A stretch of 64,000 bases of DNA from Flavicella marina (GTDB lineage: Bacteria; Bacteroidota; Bacteroidia; Flavobacteriales; Flavobacteriaceae): NCBI RefSeq assembly GCF_009193215.1, contig NZ_VYVA01000002.1:372001-436000 (forward strand), given 5' to 3'. Both the position numbers and the translations under genes were made by a program. This document shows positions 30,723 to 40,517 of this stretch, in pieces. Each line of letters opens with the position of its first letter. Position 1 is the first letter of the stretch. The notes beneath the pieces were generated by a model. It ran no database searches, was not told the origin of the DNA, and was given only the letters and a program-made list of their open reading frames with translations.

Positions 30723-33470
30723 ATGTTAAAAACTTCTAGAAGAATCAAATGGATACTATCCGCTATTGCGTTTATCGTTTTATCAACAAACCTAAAAGCA
30801 CAACAAAAAATTGAATTGCATGTATCACCAACAATTGATACCTCGATTAAAGGGCATTTAAATTTTGAGAGAAAGAAATATATCAACCTAGCAACATCTT
30901 CGCAAGAAATAACTAGGCGTGTAAAGTCTGATCGAATCGACCACTATTATAAAGATTTAGAAATGGGAATGGGTCGCGCATTGGGTATGATATATAGCGA
31001 AACAAGATGGGGAAATGCATTAAGAGAAGATAGCAATAGACCTGGATATGCCGATATCGAATATCTTAAATCTCAAAGTAATCCGAATGATGGTGGTTTG
31101 AATACATTAAAAACACTTCTTGGAGCAAATCAAGATTTAGCATTGCATGATCGCCATTCTGCTTACCCAGAGTTTATGGAGTCGTATACCAAAGAAGATG
31201 TACATGGACAAAATTTCCCTACAAACAACGATGCAGCCTCTGAGTTGGTTGCTAATTTTTTAAAGTACAAATACACCGACTTTCAAAGGCCAGCGTATTT
31301 CGAGTTGGTAAACGAACCCCACTGGAGATTTTGGGATGATGATCGTTTTCATGCTTTTCATACAGAAACAAAGAAAAAAGTTGACGCTATGAATGTTCCT
31401 ACTCAAATAGGTGGTCCTTGCTATTCTGTCTCATATTTTTACAAAAACGACTTTAACAACATCAATCAGATTGTAAAGTTTATCGATAAAACAAACTTTG
31501 AACTTGATTTTTATTCATTTCACACCTATGATTACATGAAGTGGGATGTAGCGAAAAAAGATTTTGTAGGAAGTGTTACTTCTGGGTTGCCACTCGAGAG
31601 TGTTTTTGATGCTTTGGCTTCATATACTTACAATAAATATGGAAAAGAATTTAGTTATGTGGCATCAGAACATGGTGGATATCTCTCTGATACTGACAAT
31701 AGAAACTTGGCTTTAGATTATTTAGCGGACACCTATTTTCCTGGAGAAGGATTCGAACATGAAATGGAGAAAAGAAGCATTTCTAATTTTATCATGGTAA
31801 ATAGTGCAATTTCAAATACGATGACTTTTATGGAGCATCCGCATATCGTAAAAAAAGCAGTGCCATTTATTTTAATCGAGTCTTCTAATTGGGATCCTTA
31901 TTACTATTCTAGCTTGTTGGTAAAAGAAAACTTCGATAAAAACAGTCCTAATTATGCAGAATCAAAACTGATTCATTTCTTTAAATTATTTGAAGATGTA
32001 AAGGGGCGAAGAATTGAATCATTTTCTAAAGATTCTGATATTCAACAACAGGCTTTTGTAAACGACAATCAATTGATAATTTTACTCCACAACCAAAGTG
32101 ATGTTGAAGGAACTATTCATTTAAATATTGATCCAATCGACAAAAACTCAATTACTAGTTATAAGGTAAAAGAATTGAAAAGAAAAGTAGACTTTAGACC
32201 TGAATTTACCGAAACTACTTTTTCTACTTTAGATGAAGTTACTATCAGTCCACAAGGTTCAACCGTTGTGTTTGTGAATTATATCAATACAATCCACAAA
32301 CAAAAAGAAATAAATCAACATATATATTACAGCAATGAAACTGCGGCGAAATTCACTGGTAGTAAATCATTTACCGTGAACATACCTGAGTACAAGAAAG
32401 CCAAATACGGAATATTGAGAATCGGAATAGATCGAGATATCAATCTTTCGAAAGAGGTTGTTATCAAATTAAACAACAAAACGCTTGAAGTCTTAATTGA
32501 AGATAGTGCTGATAGAATGGGAGGAGATGACGATTATGCTACCACAAAAATTATCAAGGTTCCAGGAGATATGTTGAAAGAAAACAACACAGTTGAAGTT
32601 CTGTTTCCAGATGGCAAAGAAGGTGGAGTAGGAGCCGTTGTTATTCGTGCTGGACTTGATGAACAAGAAATCTCTACAACAGATAGTGATGGAGATGGTG
32701 TATTTGATGGGTACGACAATTGCCCCAACACTAAAAAAGGAGTTTTGGTAAATGAATATGGCTGTCCGCTAATCAATGGGAATACGAATTTTACAATTCA
32801 AACCTTCGGTGAAACATGTCCTGGAGAAGCAAATGCGAAAATAAGTATTCGTTCTAAGATTGATGTTGCATGTAGTGTAATATTGAACAATACCCAATAC
32901 GATTTTAATAAAGAAATTATCATAGATAATTTAAGTGCAGATACGTACGATCTATGTGTTTCGGTAAATGGACAAGACGAGAAAAACTGTTATAAAGTAC
33001 AGTTAGAAAAATCTGAGTTATTAAAAGCAGCAATAAAAAAAGAAAAAAATAGTGTTTCATATCAAATAGAAAAGGGTACTGCTCCTTATAGAGTGTATAT
33101 CAATAAAAGTTTGGCCTATACAACTTCTTTAAAACAATTTGAAGTAGGTATCAAACCTAATGACATCCTAGAACTTACCTCATGTAAAACTTGTGAAGGT
33201 ACCATCAATACAGGCTATGACAATCAGATATTTGTATATCCGAACCCATCGAAAGGTACTGTGCAAATTGATACGTCAGCTTATTTTGGTGAAAATATTG
33301 AATTTTCGTTGGTTGATGCTTCCGGAAAAACGATTAGAAGTAAAATGTTTAAAGCTATTGAGCAGAATCCTATTTATATGGATTATTCAGCCGTTCCAAA
33401 GGGCTATTATTTTATAAATATACTCGTTAATGGTGCTTTGTATGACAGCCAAAAGCTAATTTTAAATTGA
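30723..33470 (+). CDS. Secreted GH86-like beta-agarase/porphyranase with T9SS sorting domain
   Basis: The 915-residue protein has a Sec signal (ILSAIAFIVLSTNLKAQQ), then a catalytic region of about 40-400 with YFELVNEPHWRF (candidate acid/base Glu198) and YVASEHGGYL (candidate nucleophile Glu316). This spacing and context are characteristic of clan GH-A enzymes of family GH86, which act on agar or porphyran. A beta-sandwich region follows, then a TSP3-like calcium motif (DSDGDGVFDGYDNCPNTKKG, about 658-677). The C-terminal sorting domain of the type IX secretion system starts at YPNPSKGTVQ. Secretion across the outer membrane is therefore expected. Agarase versus porphyranase cannot be decided. 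Confidence 0.7.
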   Translation: MLKTSRRIKWILSAIAFIVLSTNLKAQQKIELHVSPTIDTSIKGHLNFERKKYINLATSSQEITRRVKSDRIDHYYKDLEMGMGRALGMIYSETRWGNALREDSNRPGYADIEYLKSQSNPNDGGLNTLKTLLGANQDLALHDRHSAYPEFMESYTKEDVHGQNFPTNNDAASELVANFLKYKYTDFQRPAYFELVNEPHWRFWDDDRFHAFHTETKKKVDAMNVPTQIGGPCYSVSYFYKNDFNNINQIVKFIDKTNFELDFYSFHTYDYMKWDVAKKDFVGSVTSGLPLESVFDALASYTYNKYGKEFSYVASEHGGYLSDTDNRNLALDYLADTYFPGEGFEHEMEKRSISNFIMVNSAISNTMTFMEHPHIVKKAVPFILIESSNWDPYYYSSLLVKENFDKNSPNYAESKLIHFFKLFEDVKGRRIESFSKDSDIQQQAFVNDNQLIILLHNQSDVEGTIHLNIDPIDKNSITSYKVKELKRKVDFRPEFTETTFSTLDEVTISPQGSTVVFVNYINTIHKQKEINQHIYYSNETAAKFTGSKSFTVNIPEYKKAKYGILRIGIDRDINLSKEVVIKLNNKTLEVLIEDSADRMGGDDDYATTKIIKVPGDMLKENNTVEVLFPDGKEGGVGAVVIRAGLDEQEISTTDSDGDGVFDGYDNCPNTKKGVLVNEYGCPLINGNTNFTIQTFGETCPGEANAKISIRSKIDVACSVILNNTQYDFNKEIIIDNLSADTYDLCVSVNGQDEKNCYKVQLEKSELLKAAIKKEKNSVSYQIEKGTAPYRVYINKSLAYTTSLKQFEVGIKPNDILELTSCKTCEGTINTGYDNQIFVYPNPSKGTVQIDTSAYFGENIEFSLVDASGKTIRSKMFKAIEQNPIYMDYSAVPKGYYFINILVNGALYDSQKLILN

Positions 33471-33571
33471 TTTTAGTTCAAGGCTCTTTGCAATCTTTCA
33501 TAAAAATTATTCTTCATTCAGTGATCGAGCGGAGTTTTTTCAAAATACTATGCTGAATTCATATAAAAGTT

Positions 33572-33579
33572 TATTTTTG
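33572..33579 (+). promoter_or_regulatory. Candidate -7 element upstream of the DUF6787-like gene
   Basis: TATTTTTG lies 8 bp before the ATG at 33588, matching TAnnTTTG. It would give a very short leader. Confidence 0.45.
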
Positions 33580-33587
33580 CAGCCAAA

Positions 33588-33911
33588 ATGAACCGAATGG
33601 AAAAATTAAAACAACGCTGGGGAATTAAATCAAACTTAGATATTGTATTGATCTTTGTTGTTTTTTCTATCAACGGCTCTTTCGCTGCATATATTGCTAG
33701 ACCGCTTACTGTTGCTATAGGTTTAGATTATGAAACTACTGCTACTTGGTTGTTTTGGCCCGTTCGTATTTTGTTGGTGTTTGCTGTTTACCAAACGACA
33801 TTGCCTTTAGTAGGATGGTGCTTTGGTCAATTCAAATTTTTCTGGGCTATGGAAAAAAAGATCTTAAGCAGAATAGGATTGAAACGTTTTTTTAAAGAAG
33901 AAACAGAATAA
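33588..33911 (+). CDS. Small membrane protein, DUF6787-like
   Basis: The 107-residue product has two or three membrane segments (about 18-38, 50-67 and possibly 68-82) framed by basic ends (MEKLKQRWGIK, KKILSRIGLKRFFK). WGIxSNLDIVLIFVVFSINGS matches the small Flavobacteriaceae protein family annotated DUF6787, to my recollection. The function is unknown. It is followed after 76 bp by the M23/LysM peptidase gene in the same direction. Confidence 0.6.
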   Translation: MNRMEKLKQRWGIKSNLDIVLIFVVFSINGSFAAYIARPLTVAIGLDYETTATWLFWPVRILLVFAVYQTTLPLVGWCFGQFKFFWAMEKKILSRIGLKRFFKEETE

Positions 33912-33987
33912 AATAGACCAACCTTACACAATAGCTTCCAAAAGTATCCGTTTGCTTTTAGTATTATTTCATTAACTACCCCAAACG

Positions 33988-34932
33988 ATGCGTACCATTT
34001 TATTTACCATTCCTGTTTTAATAGGTTGCTTGAATTGCAATGCTCAGAACAACGAGGCTGATTTTTATAAAATCACACAACTTGCGAGTATAAATCAATA
34101 TATATTAGAACATCAAATAGAAGAAATCCAGTCTGATGAAGTTCGTTTTTTACCTAAAAAAAGTTATATAAAGAAAAACTGGTTGCAAGACAATTGGATT
34201 ACGACACAATTCAACCCTTACCAAGATATACAGGTACATTATCCTATTGAAATAACATTTAAAGACACCGTTTATGCTTCTCCGATTCTTAGAAAAAAAG
34301 TTGTAACCTCACACTTCGGTTGGCGTAGGGGAGTTGCACACAAAGGAATTGATATTGATTTATTTACAGGAGACAAAGTGGTTGCCATGCTCGATGGAAA
34401 AGTTCGTTATGTAAAATGGCACTATGGACATGGTAATGTAGTTGTAATTAGACATCGTAATGGATTAGAGACTGTTTACGCTCATTTATCTAAACAATTG
34501 GTTGAGGTAAATGATTTAGTAAAAAAAGGACAAGTGATCGGAAAAGGTGGAGTATCAGGACATGTTACTGGTAGTCATTTGCATCTCGAAGTTCGTTATC
34601 AAGGTGCTTGTTTGAACCCAGAATATTTTTTTGATTTTGGAAGCGAGAACAAAATCAAAGCACCCAATTTATGGGTGAATAAAAAATGGTCACAAGCCTA
34701 CACACAAAGTTCAAAACAAACCGCAGCAATGCATCTATGCACAACTTATGAAGAGGCATTGAAAGAACTTCAAGAAACAGCTCCATTAACGGTATCTCAT
34801 AAAGTAAAAAGAGGTGATACCTTATCTTCAATTTCACACAAATATCAAGTTTCGGTAAGTAATCTCTGCAAAATGAATAATATTACGCCGAAAACAATTC
34901 TTAGAGTAGGTCAAAAACTCTCAATAAACTAA
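33988..34932 (+). CDS. Secreted M23 peptidase with C-terminal LysM
   Basis: The 314-residue protein has a Sec signal (IPVLIGCLNCNAQ). An M23 domain spans about 100-215: SHFGWRRGVAHKGIDIDLFTG supplies His and Asp ligands, and SHLHLEVRYQG the HxH motif. A LysM peptidoglycan-binding domain closes the chain (HKVKRGDTLSSISHKYQV to LRVGQKLSI, about 267-313). Intact zinc ligands suggest an active D,D-endopeptidase acting on peptidoglycan cross-links. Its domain plan differs from the M23 lipoprotein in the cassette array, which has no LysM. Confidence 0.9.
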   Translation: MRTILFTIPVLIGCLNCNAQNNEADFYKITQLASINQYILEHQIEEIQSDEVRFLPKKSYIKKNWLQDNWITTQFNPYQDIQVHYPIEITFKDTVYASPILRKKVVTSHFGWRRGVAHKGIDIDLFTGDKVVAMLDGKVRYVKWHYGHGNVVVIRHRNGLETVYAHLSKQLVEVNDLVKKGQVIGKGGVSGHVTGSHLHLEVRYQGACLNPEYFFDFGSENKIKAPNLWVNKKWSQAYTQSSKQTAAMHLCTTYEEALKELQETAPLTVSHKVKRGDTLSSISHKYQVSVSNLCKMNNITPKTILRVGQKLSIN

Positions 34933-35013
34933 ATACCTCTATAAATCAATTCAATAGTTTTATAGTAGATTTCTTTATTTATACTAGTATCTTGTGCTAC
35001 AAATGAGCTATCT

Positions 35014-36348
35014 ATGAATAAAGATTCTTTTGGAACAGAGCCCTTATCAAAACTACTCAAAGCACAGTCAATTCCTGCTTCTATAGGTATTTTGGTAATG
35101 TCTGTATATGGTATCGTTGATACTATTTTTGTAGGTCGGTGGGTGGGTGCCTATGGTATTGGAGCCATCACTGTGGTTATGCCGATTACGTTTTTAATTT
35201 CGAGTATTGGAATGGCAATTGGCGTTGGTGGCGCTTCAATAATCTCCAGAGCTTTTGGCGAGAAAAATGATAAAAAGGCTTTTGCAGTATTCGGAAACCA
35301 AATTATGCTAACGCTTATGTTAGCATTACTGTTTGTGTTGTTAGGCTACGTTTATCAAGATAGTATATTAAATGCTTTTGGTGGTAAAGGTGAAATTTTG
35401 GAACCTGCGAAAGCTTATTTTGGAATCACCCTTATTGGAGTGCCATTTTTGGCATGGGCGATGATGAGTAATAATGTAATTAGAGCAGAAGGATATCCTA
35501 AAATTGCTATGTATACCTTGTTATTACCAGCAATTACAAACATTGTATTAGATCCGATTTTTATCATTGTTTTTGATATGGGTATTGAAGGTGCAGCATG
35601 GGCAACTAGTATTTCTTATATTATTTGTGCTTCGTTTACATTATGGTTTTTTATTTGGGGAAAATCTCAAATAAAAATCAACCTTAGATGCATTCGTCCG
35701 AATTTTCCAATCATAAAAGAAATTGGTGCCATAGGTTCAGTTACATTGGCTAGGCAAGGTGCTATTAGTTTGCTGTCTGTTGTATTGAACAATACATTAT
35801 TTATCTATGGTGGAGAAATGGCGTTGTCTGCTTATGGTATCGCTAGCAGAATGCTCATGTTCGCAAATTTTCCAGTCTTAGGGATTACACAAGGAACTGT
35901 ACCAATTTTAGGCTATAATTATGGTGCGAAATTATATACGCGTGTGCAAGATTTGATCAAATTATCTATGAAAAGTGCAACGATAATTGCTTTTGTGATT
36001 TTCACATTGATCATGGGATTCACCGAATATATCGTCGAAGCATTTACAAATGATATGGAATTGATAGAACAAACCATACCAGCATTGCGTTTGATTTTTT
36101 TAGCGACACCATTGATTGCAATCAATATGATTGGAAGTGCATATTTTCAATCCATAGGAAAAGCAATTCCAGCTTTGTTATTGACTTTATCCAAACAGGG
36201 ATTCTTTTTAATTCCGTTGATATTGATATTGCCTAAATATTTTGGACTGTATGGAGCCTGGTATGCATTTCCGATTGCAGACATTGGAGCTACCACAGTA
36301 ACTTATTTGTTTTTACATAGAGAAACGAATAAATTAAAACAGCGATAA
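35014..36348 (+). CDS. MATE-family efflux transporter
   Basis: The 444-residue protein has twelve predicted membrane segments in two halves. MATE features include PASIGILVMSVYGIVDTIFVGRWVG at the start, the GVGGASIISRAFGEKN loop and, in the second half, LGITQGTVPILGYNYGAK. It is a cation-coupled exporter of drugs or metabolites in the inner membrane. It could belong to the general envelope/efflux functions of this region; no regulator lies next to it. Confidence 0.9.
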   Translation: MNKDSFGTEPLSKLLKAQSIPASIGILVMSVYGIVDTIFVGRWVGAYGIGAITVVMPITFLISSIGMAIGVGGASIISRAFGEKNDKKAFAVFGNQIMLTLMLALLFVLLGYVYQDSILNAFGGKGEILEPAKAYFGITLIGVPFLAWAMMSNNVIRAEGYPKIAMYTLLLPAITNIVLDPIFIIVFDMGIEGAAWATSISYIICASFTLWFFIWGKSQIKINLRCIRPNFPIIKEIGAIGSVTLARQGAISLLSVVLNNTLFIYGGEMALSAYGIASRMLMFANFPVLGITQGTVPILGYNYGAKLYTRVQDLIKLSMKSATIIAFVIFTLIMGFTEYIVEAFTNDMELIEQTIPALRLIFLATPLIAINMIGSAYFQSIGKAIPALLLTLSKQGFFLIPLILILPKYFGLYGAWYAFPIADIGATTVTYLFLHRETNKLKQR

Positions 36349-36733
36349 ATTCGTGTAATTGTGAATGGAGTGGATTCTGAATAATTCTATTTAACATAAT
36401 GTAAATTATAGTACAAATATACATAATTGGTAAAGAGAGGTGATTAAGCATATTCGTAAGCTATAATGTAGTATTATGTAAAATATCCAAGAAGCATTCA
36501 TTTTCATAAGAAACATCAGAACTTGGGTCATTAAACTAATAAGCGGTTTGCTTCGCAGTGTTTAAAAAACATTTTTACTTAAATACTTAAATTGTTTTTC
36601 AAAATATATTAATTTTTATGTTGCACTATACGTAAAGAAATAAAGAAATGTTTTTGTCCTTGTTCTGTATTATAGATAAAATGTACTAATAGGTGAAAAC
36701 TTACTTTTTTTTATCAATTTCAAAAGCTTTTAG
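36349..36733. other. Intergenic region, no gene seen
   Basis: The 385 bp between the converging MATE and GH43-like genes show no convincing reading frame or strong terminator. A 15-bp stretch ATTATAGTACAAATA at 36405-36419 recurs at 38573-38587 beyond the GH43-like gene. Confidence 0.5.
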
Positions 36734-38107
36734 TTATTCTACACTAATATAATGTACTTCCCATTTTCCTGAAGTTACTCCTAAAGCTGGATCAATTCGA
36801 AGTCGTTTTAGGGATTCTTCCACTTTTCCAAAATCAGAAATTTTAAATCTCAACACTTGCAGCTCCGAATTATTTGGTTTAATATCAAATTCTATTTTTA
36901 ATTCCTTATCCCAATCTATTTCTGGGTGTTTCCAGAAGCGATTACCTAAAGTATGAGAGGCTATACTGATTCTACCTTTGGTAGCACTACTTAAGTTTTT
37001 AAATTTCACAATGATACTATCTGCTTGACTCAAGTTTGCACTTGTCCATACAGCGCCTTCAATAATAGCTTCTCCTTTAATATCCCCTTTTATACATCCA
37101 GATTTGTCCCATTTCAAAGTAGTCCCTTGTTTAGAACGCCACCCCATTGTAGAATGTTTAAAATCCCATTGTCTACCTTTAGAAGGATACCCCTTATCAT
37201 CTTTAGGTATCCTTATTGTTCCATCTTCATTAAAATGAATAGACTTCAAAGAAACACCTCTATAAAATAAACTTATATCTTTATTTTCTATAAAAGCATA
37301 CCATTGCCCCTTCCATTGAAACACATCATTATGCCCTCCTTTTAAGAATGCCCCCTGAAACTCATAAGGCCCATACAAATTCTTAGACATTGCATACTTA
37401 GGTCCCCAAACTAAATAATATATATTGTTTCGTTTAAATACTGTTGATTTATCCTGAGTGCCCATTTCTTTGCCATTCTTTCCAAGCACTTTAATAAGCT
37501 TTGGATCGGAATCTAGTGAAATCATATTTTCCGCAAGTGTAGCTGCATAATATTTACCTGCACCAAAGAAAATTGTATACTTTCCATTTTCTTCAAAAAT
37601 GGCAGGATCGTACGGATGTGTCTTACCTACTATTCCAGCTGGTAATAGTGGTTTGCCAAGTGGGTCAGACCAAGGACCTACCGGAGAATCAGCTACCATT
37701 ACTCCTGTACTGTGATTTCTATTTGAGAAATACCAATAATACTTATTATCCCTTTTGGTAATATCCCCCGCCCAACAATTTGGCTTATCGCCTATATAAG
37801 TTTGCGTTGGTAAAATCTCCCCTTCTTTACGCCAATCAATTAAATTATCAGATGAACGTATTTCCCATCGGTTCATTCTCCAGTCTTCTTCCGTATTCCA
37901 GCTTTCATCATGTCCACAGAATAAATACAGTCGATTGTTATCAATTAAAACATGTGGATCTGTAAGTCCTTCCTCAGGAAAAACATTCGGAATATAAACC
38001 GCATTTTCACTTGAATAATGAGATGAATCTTCCTCTTTTTTCTTGTTTGAATTTTTACATGATAACACCAACATAGTTGTTGCAATAAGAATCATTAAAT
38101 TTCTCAT
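36734..38107 (-). CDS. GH43-like beta-propeller glycoside hydrolase lipoprotein
   Basis: The 457-residue protein has a lipoprotein signal (TTMLVLSCKNS, Cys at about 17). A five-bladed propeller follows: FPEEGLTDPHVLIDNNRLYLF holds the first catalytic Asp, NCWAGDITKRDNKYYWYFS and THPYDPAIFEENGKYTIFFG are the following blades, and NDVFQWKGQWYAFIEN a later one. The arrangement is typical of GH43/GH117-related exo-acting hydrolases on arabinosides, xylosides or anhydrogalactose. A C-terminal domain (about 350-457) resembles a carbohydrate-binding beta-sandwich. The exact substrate is unclear; with the agarase nearby, anhydrogalactose release is possible. Confidence 0.75.
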   Translation of the reverse strand: MRNLMILIATTMLVLSCKNSNKKKEEDSSHYSSENAVYIPNVFPEEGLTDPHVLIDNNRLYLFCGHDESWNTEEDWRMNRWEIRSSDNLIDWRKEGEILPTQTYIGDKPNCWAGDITKRDNKYYWYFSNRNHSTGVMVADSPVGPWSDPLGKPLLPAGIVGKTHPYDPAIFEENGKYTIFFGAGKYYAATLAENMISLDSDPKLIKVLGKNGKEMGTQDKSTVFKRNNIYYLVWGPKYAMSKNLYGPYEFQGAFLKGGHNDVFQWKGQWYAFIENKDISLFYRGVSLKSIHFNEDGTIRIPKDDKGYPSKGRQWDFKHSTMGWRSKQGTTLKWDKSGCIKGDIKGEAIIEGAVWTSANLSQADSIIVKFKNLSSATKGRISIASHTLGNRFWKHPEIDWDKELKIEFDIKPNNSELQVLRFKISDFGKVEESLKRLRIDPALGVTSGKWEVHYISVE

Positions 38108-38678
38108 ATTTACTTTTGATTATTTATATCAAGTATGACACTAAGTTACCTTGTTAAACTATTTTTTTCTTTGCCTTTTTATTTAACTCTTGAGCGTTGA
38201 CAGAAAAAGTTTGAACAAGTAATAGTGGCAATATTGCAAAAGTGTAATAATTTCTCATTTTTATAATATATTTTTAAGTTAACCTTAATTTATTAACAGC
38301 ATTAACTCAGCGTAATTATTCAATTATCCATAGTCAAAAAATATAGTTTAAAGGATAATAAATAGTAATTTATATCTGCTTTAATTTAACTCAAATATAT
38401 AAAATTCAAACTTTAATTTCACCATTCCACACACATTATGCTTCCCTCCTATGTCGTCGTATAAAAAGTGTTCCATTAACATTGTAGAAGAAACTTTTGA
38501 GAACAAATTTTTCAAGAAACTGAAGTAACAACTTTCGCTTTTAGCCAAAGCTCAAGTTACATAACGCAGAACATTATAGTACAAATACGTAGTAATTTCT
38601 GTATAGCCGTATTTCAGGCTATTTACTCATAAATGGTAGATATAGTGCCTTTAAGTGTCTATATCGATAACAATTATG
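38108..38678. other. Intergenic region with decayed-looking sequence
   Basis: The 571 bp upstream of the GH43-like gene contain its likely promoter but no intact gene. Short open stretches on the plus strand (for example from an ATG at 38452, about 25 codons) are not convincing. The copy of ATTATAGTACAAATA at 38573-38587 and the adjacent gene fragment at 38679 suggest past rearrangement. Confidence 0.45.
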
Positions 38679-38831
38679 TTAAAAGAAATCGTGTGTTTTT
38701 TTAACATAGTCAAAATCAGCTTCAGATATTTGATCACTCGAAACATGGGATACAATATTTCTTAAATCATTTAATTCAACCCACCATTTTGTTTTATCGT
38801 CTTTGTTCAAATTTTCTTCTGTTGGTAATCT
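38679..38831 (-). pseudogene. C-terminal fragment of a HEPN (Swt1-like) domain protein
   Basis: Fifty codons directly after the porin stop codon encode RLPTEENLNKDDKTKWWVEL followed by NDLRNIVSHVSSDQISEADF and a normal stop at 38679-38681. WWVELNDLRNIVSH resembles the conserved end of Swt1-type HEPN domains, where the Arg and His form the RNase motif. There is no start codon and no upstream part, so it is a truncated relic. It happens to be in frame with the porin gene across the TAG. Confidence 0.5.
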
Positions 38832-40124
38832 CTATAATGCTACTCTACCACGTAAACCAAAAACATAAGCACTTTCAATTGCAGGGTCTAAAGCTGGATT
38901 AGAAAAGTATTGAAAACTCGGTGTAATTGCAAAGTTTTGAGAAAACTGAAATCTATAGAAAATTTCAGTAGATAATTGACCTATATCGTTTTGCGTTTTA
39001 CCCCAATTTAAACCGAAACCGATTAAATCTTTGTTTACGTTGGGTTTAATGATAAATCCACCGGTATAGGACTCAGAATAAATAGGCGCACTTCCTTCTG
39101 ACCAACCCGCTTTAAAAAACGGCATAAAAGTTTCGTGGAATGTCCAGTTTGTACCAATCACAATACCCCGACCCTCTTCAACACCTGCCGCAACCCTTTC
39201 ATCAGAATGCCACGCCATCACATGAAAATTCTTATAAAAACGTTCTTGTCTTGAAGGTGTCCATGAGAATTCTATGGATGTATACAACTCATTAAAATTT
39301 TTAAAAAATTCGAAATCATTAGCGGTGCTGTTGGCATCATTTACCGTAGCTTGAATTAAAAATTGATTCTTGATGTAATGACCGATACCAATACCTGTAC
39401 TTGTATCTGCTAATGCAATTGAAGGATTTACCAAAATGGATAAATTTTGAAAGGTAGTAAATGGATTTACATACCCTAATACATCTAAGTAATCATTGGG
39501 ATCATACCTTCCGATAATAACTCCTGTTCTCCCCTTGTTAAATTTCTGTTGCCAAGTCATTTCTAGCAATAAAAATCGAGCATCAGAAAACAAAAGTGCA
39601 GGAATTCCATTATATCCTAATTCAAAACCCAAGTTTGAAGGCGCTATTTGTGTGTACTTGTGTCTATGATCCACATTAACCACGAAAGTACCGTTGTTTA
39701 ATGAATTCCTGTTGACCAAGGTCCATCTTGAATAAATTTTAAAAATACCACTTCCAGTAAACTCACTTCTCTTATAAGGAGAATTCTCTCCAAACTGATT
39801 GGTAGTGGTATAACTTGTACTCACTTGTAAACCTATTTTATCATTTACACTTTTTTTCCATTGAAACCATGGTTGTGTAATACTATCTAGAACGGAAATT
39901 CGTAAAAATGTTTCTTCCTCATCATCGGTAATAGCTAAAAAAGCTGTCAATGACCCAATACCTTGCTCTAGTTGATTGGCATAACCTGATTTCCCATTGT
40001 TTTTTTGAGTTTCACTACTATCAGATTGAGACCAAGAAATGGTTGGTATGCACAACAGTAACAATACCAAACTAATGCTCCAAACAAGATTATTCCAATA
40101 ATTATTTATTTGATGTAACACCAT
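38832..40124 (-). CDS. OprB-like carbohydrate-selective porin
   Basis: The 430-residue product has a Sec signal (SLVLLLLCIPTISWSQ) and a beta-barrel-type body with repeated aromatic-girdle strands. The features AWHSDERVAAGVEEGRGIVI, RYDPNDYLDVLGYVNPF and FQYFSNPALDP recall the OprB family, whose members pass sugars across the outer membrane. It lacks the typical terminal Phe, ending in GRVAL. The 5' end overlaps the GYD gene by 23 bp, making it the last gene of the operon beginning at 44027. Confidence 0.8.
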   Translation of the reverse strand: MVLHQINNYWNNLVWSISLVLLLLCIPTISWSQSDSSETQKNNGKSGYANQLEQGIGSLTAFLAITDDEEETFLRISVLDSITQPWFQWKKSVNDKIGLQVSTSYTTTNQFGENSPYKRSEFTGSGIFKIYSRWTLVNRNSLNNGTFVVNVDHRHKYTQIAPSNLGFELGYNGIPALLFSDARFLLLEMTWQQKFNKGRTGVIIGRYDPNDYLDVLGYVNPFTTFQNLSILVNPSIALADTSTGIGIGHYIKNQFLIQATVNDANSTANDFEFFKNFNELYTSIEFSWTPSRQERFYKNFHVMAWHSDERVAAGVEEGRGIVIGTNWTFHETFMPFFKAGWSEGSAPIYSESYTGGFIIKPNVNKDLIGFGLNWGKTQNDIGQLSTEIFYRFQFSQNFAITPSFQYFSNPALDPAIESAYVFGLRGRVAL

Positions 40125-40515
40125 TGGTTTTGTTTTCTAACTCAATCAATTCTTTGCTTTTTACTAGTGCTTTACTCATGTCTTTGCTGGACATCAATTC
40201 AACAATTTTATAGTCCTTTAAAAGTCCTGTAGGTAGTCGCATTAAATAGACTGCTTGAATCAATTCATTATCATTAGGTAATTCACAAACAATATAATTT
40301 TTACCGTCACCCAAACCAAAATAATAGCTGAGTACCTTCCCTCCTAATTTTTCAAAGGCAGCAGAGACTGCCTCTTTATGATCTATTGGGTTGTCCATCA
40401 TTAGTTTCCATGCAGCAGCATTAGGTTCTCCAACAAACATAAACGTTCGCTTTTCCTGTGCTTTCGTTGATAGGCAAACAAACATTATGAAAAATAATAA
40501 AACTATTTTTTTCAT
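40102..40515 (-). CDS. GYD-domain-like secreted small protein
   Basis: The 137-residue product has a Sec signal (MKKIVLLFFIMFVCLSTKAQ). A ferredoxin-like alpha-beta domain follows, with AAFEKLGGKVLSYYFGLGDG and IVCELPNDNELIQAVYLM, the pattern of GYD-domain (PF08734) proteins. GYD proteins are usually cytoplasmic; an exported version is unusual. It begins 2 bp after an amidohydrolase stop and overlaps the porin start. The substrate or ligand is unknown. Confidence 0.7.
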   Translation of the reverse strand: MKKIVLLFFIMFVCLSTKAQEKRTFMFVGEPNAAAWKLMMDNPIDHKEAVSAAFEKLGGKVLSYYFGLGDGKNYIVCELPNDNELIQAVYLMRLPTGLLKDYKIVELMSSKDMSKALVKSKELIELENKTNGVTSNK

Positions 40516-40517
40516 AA

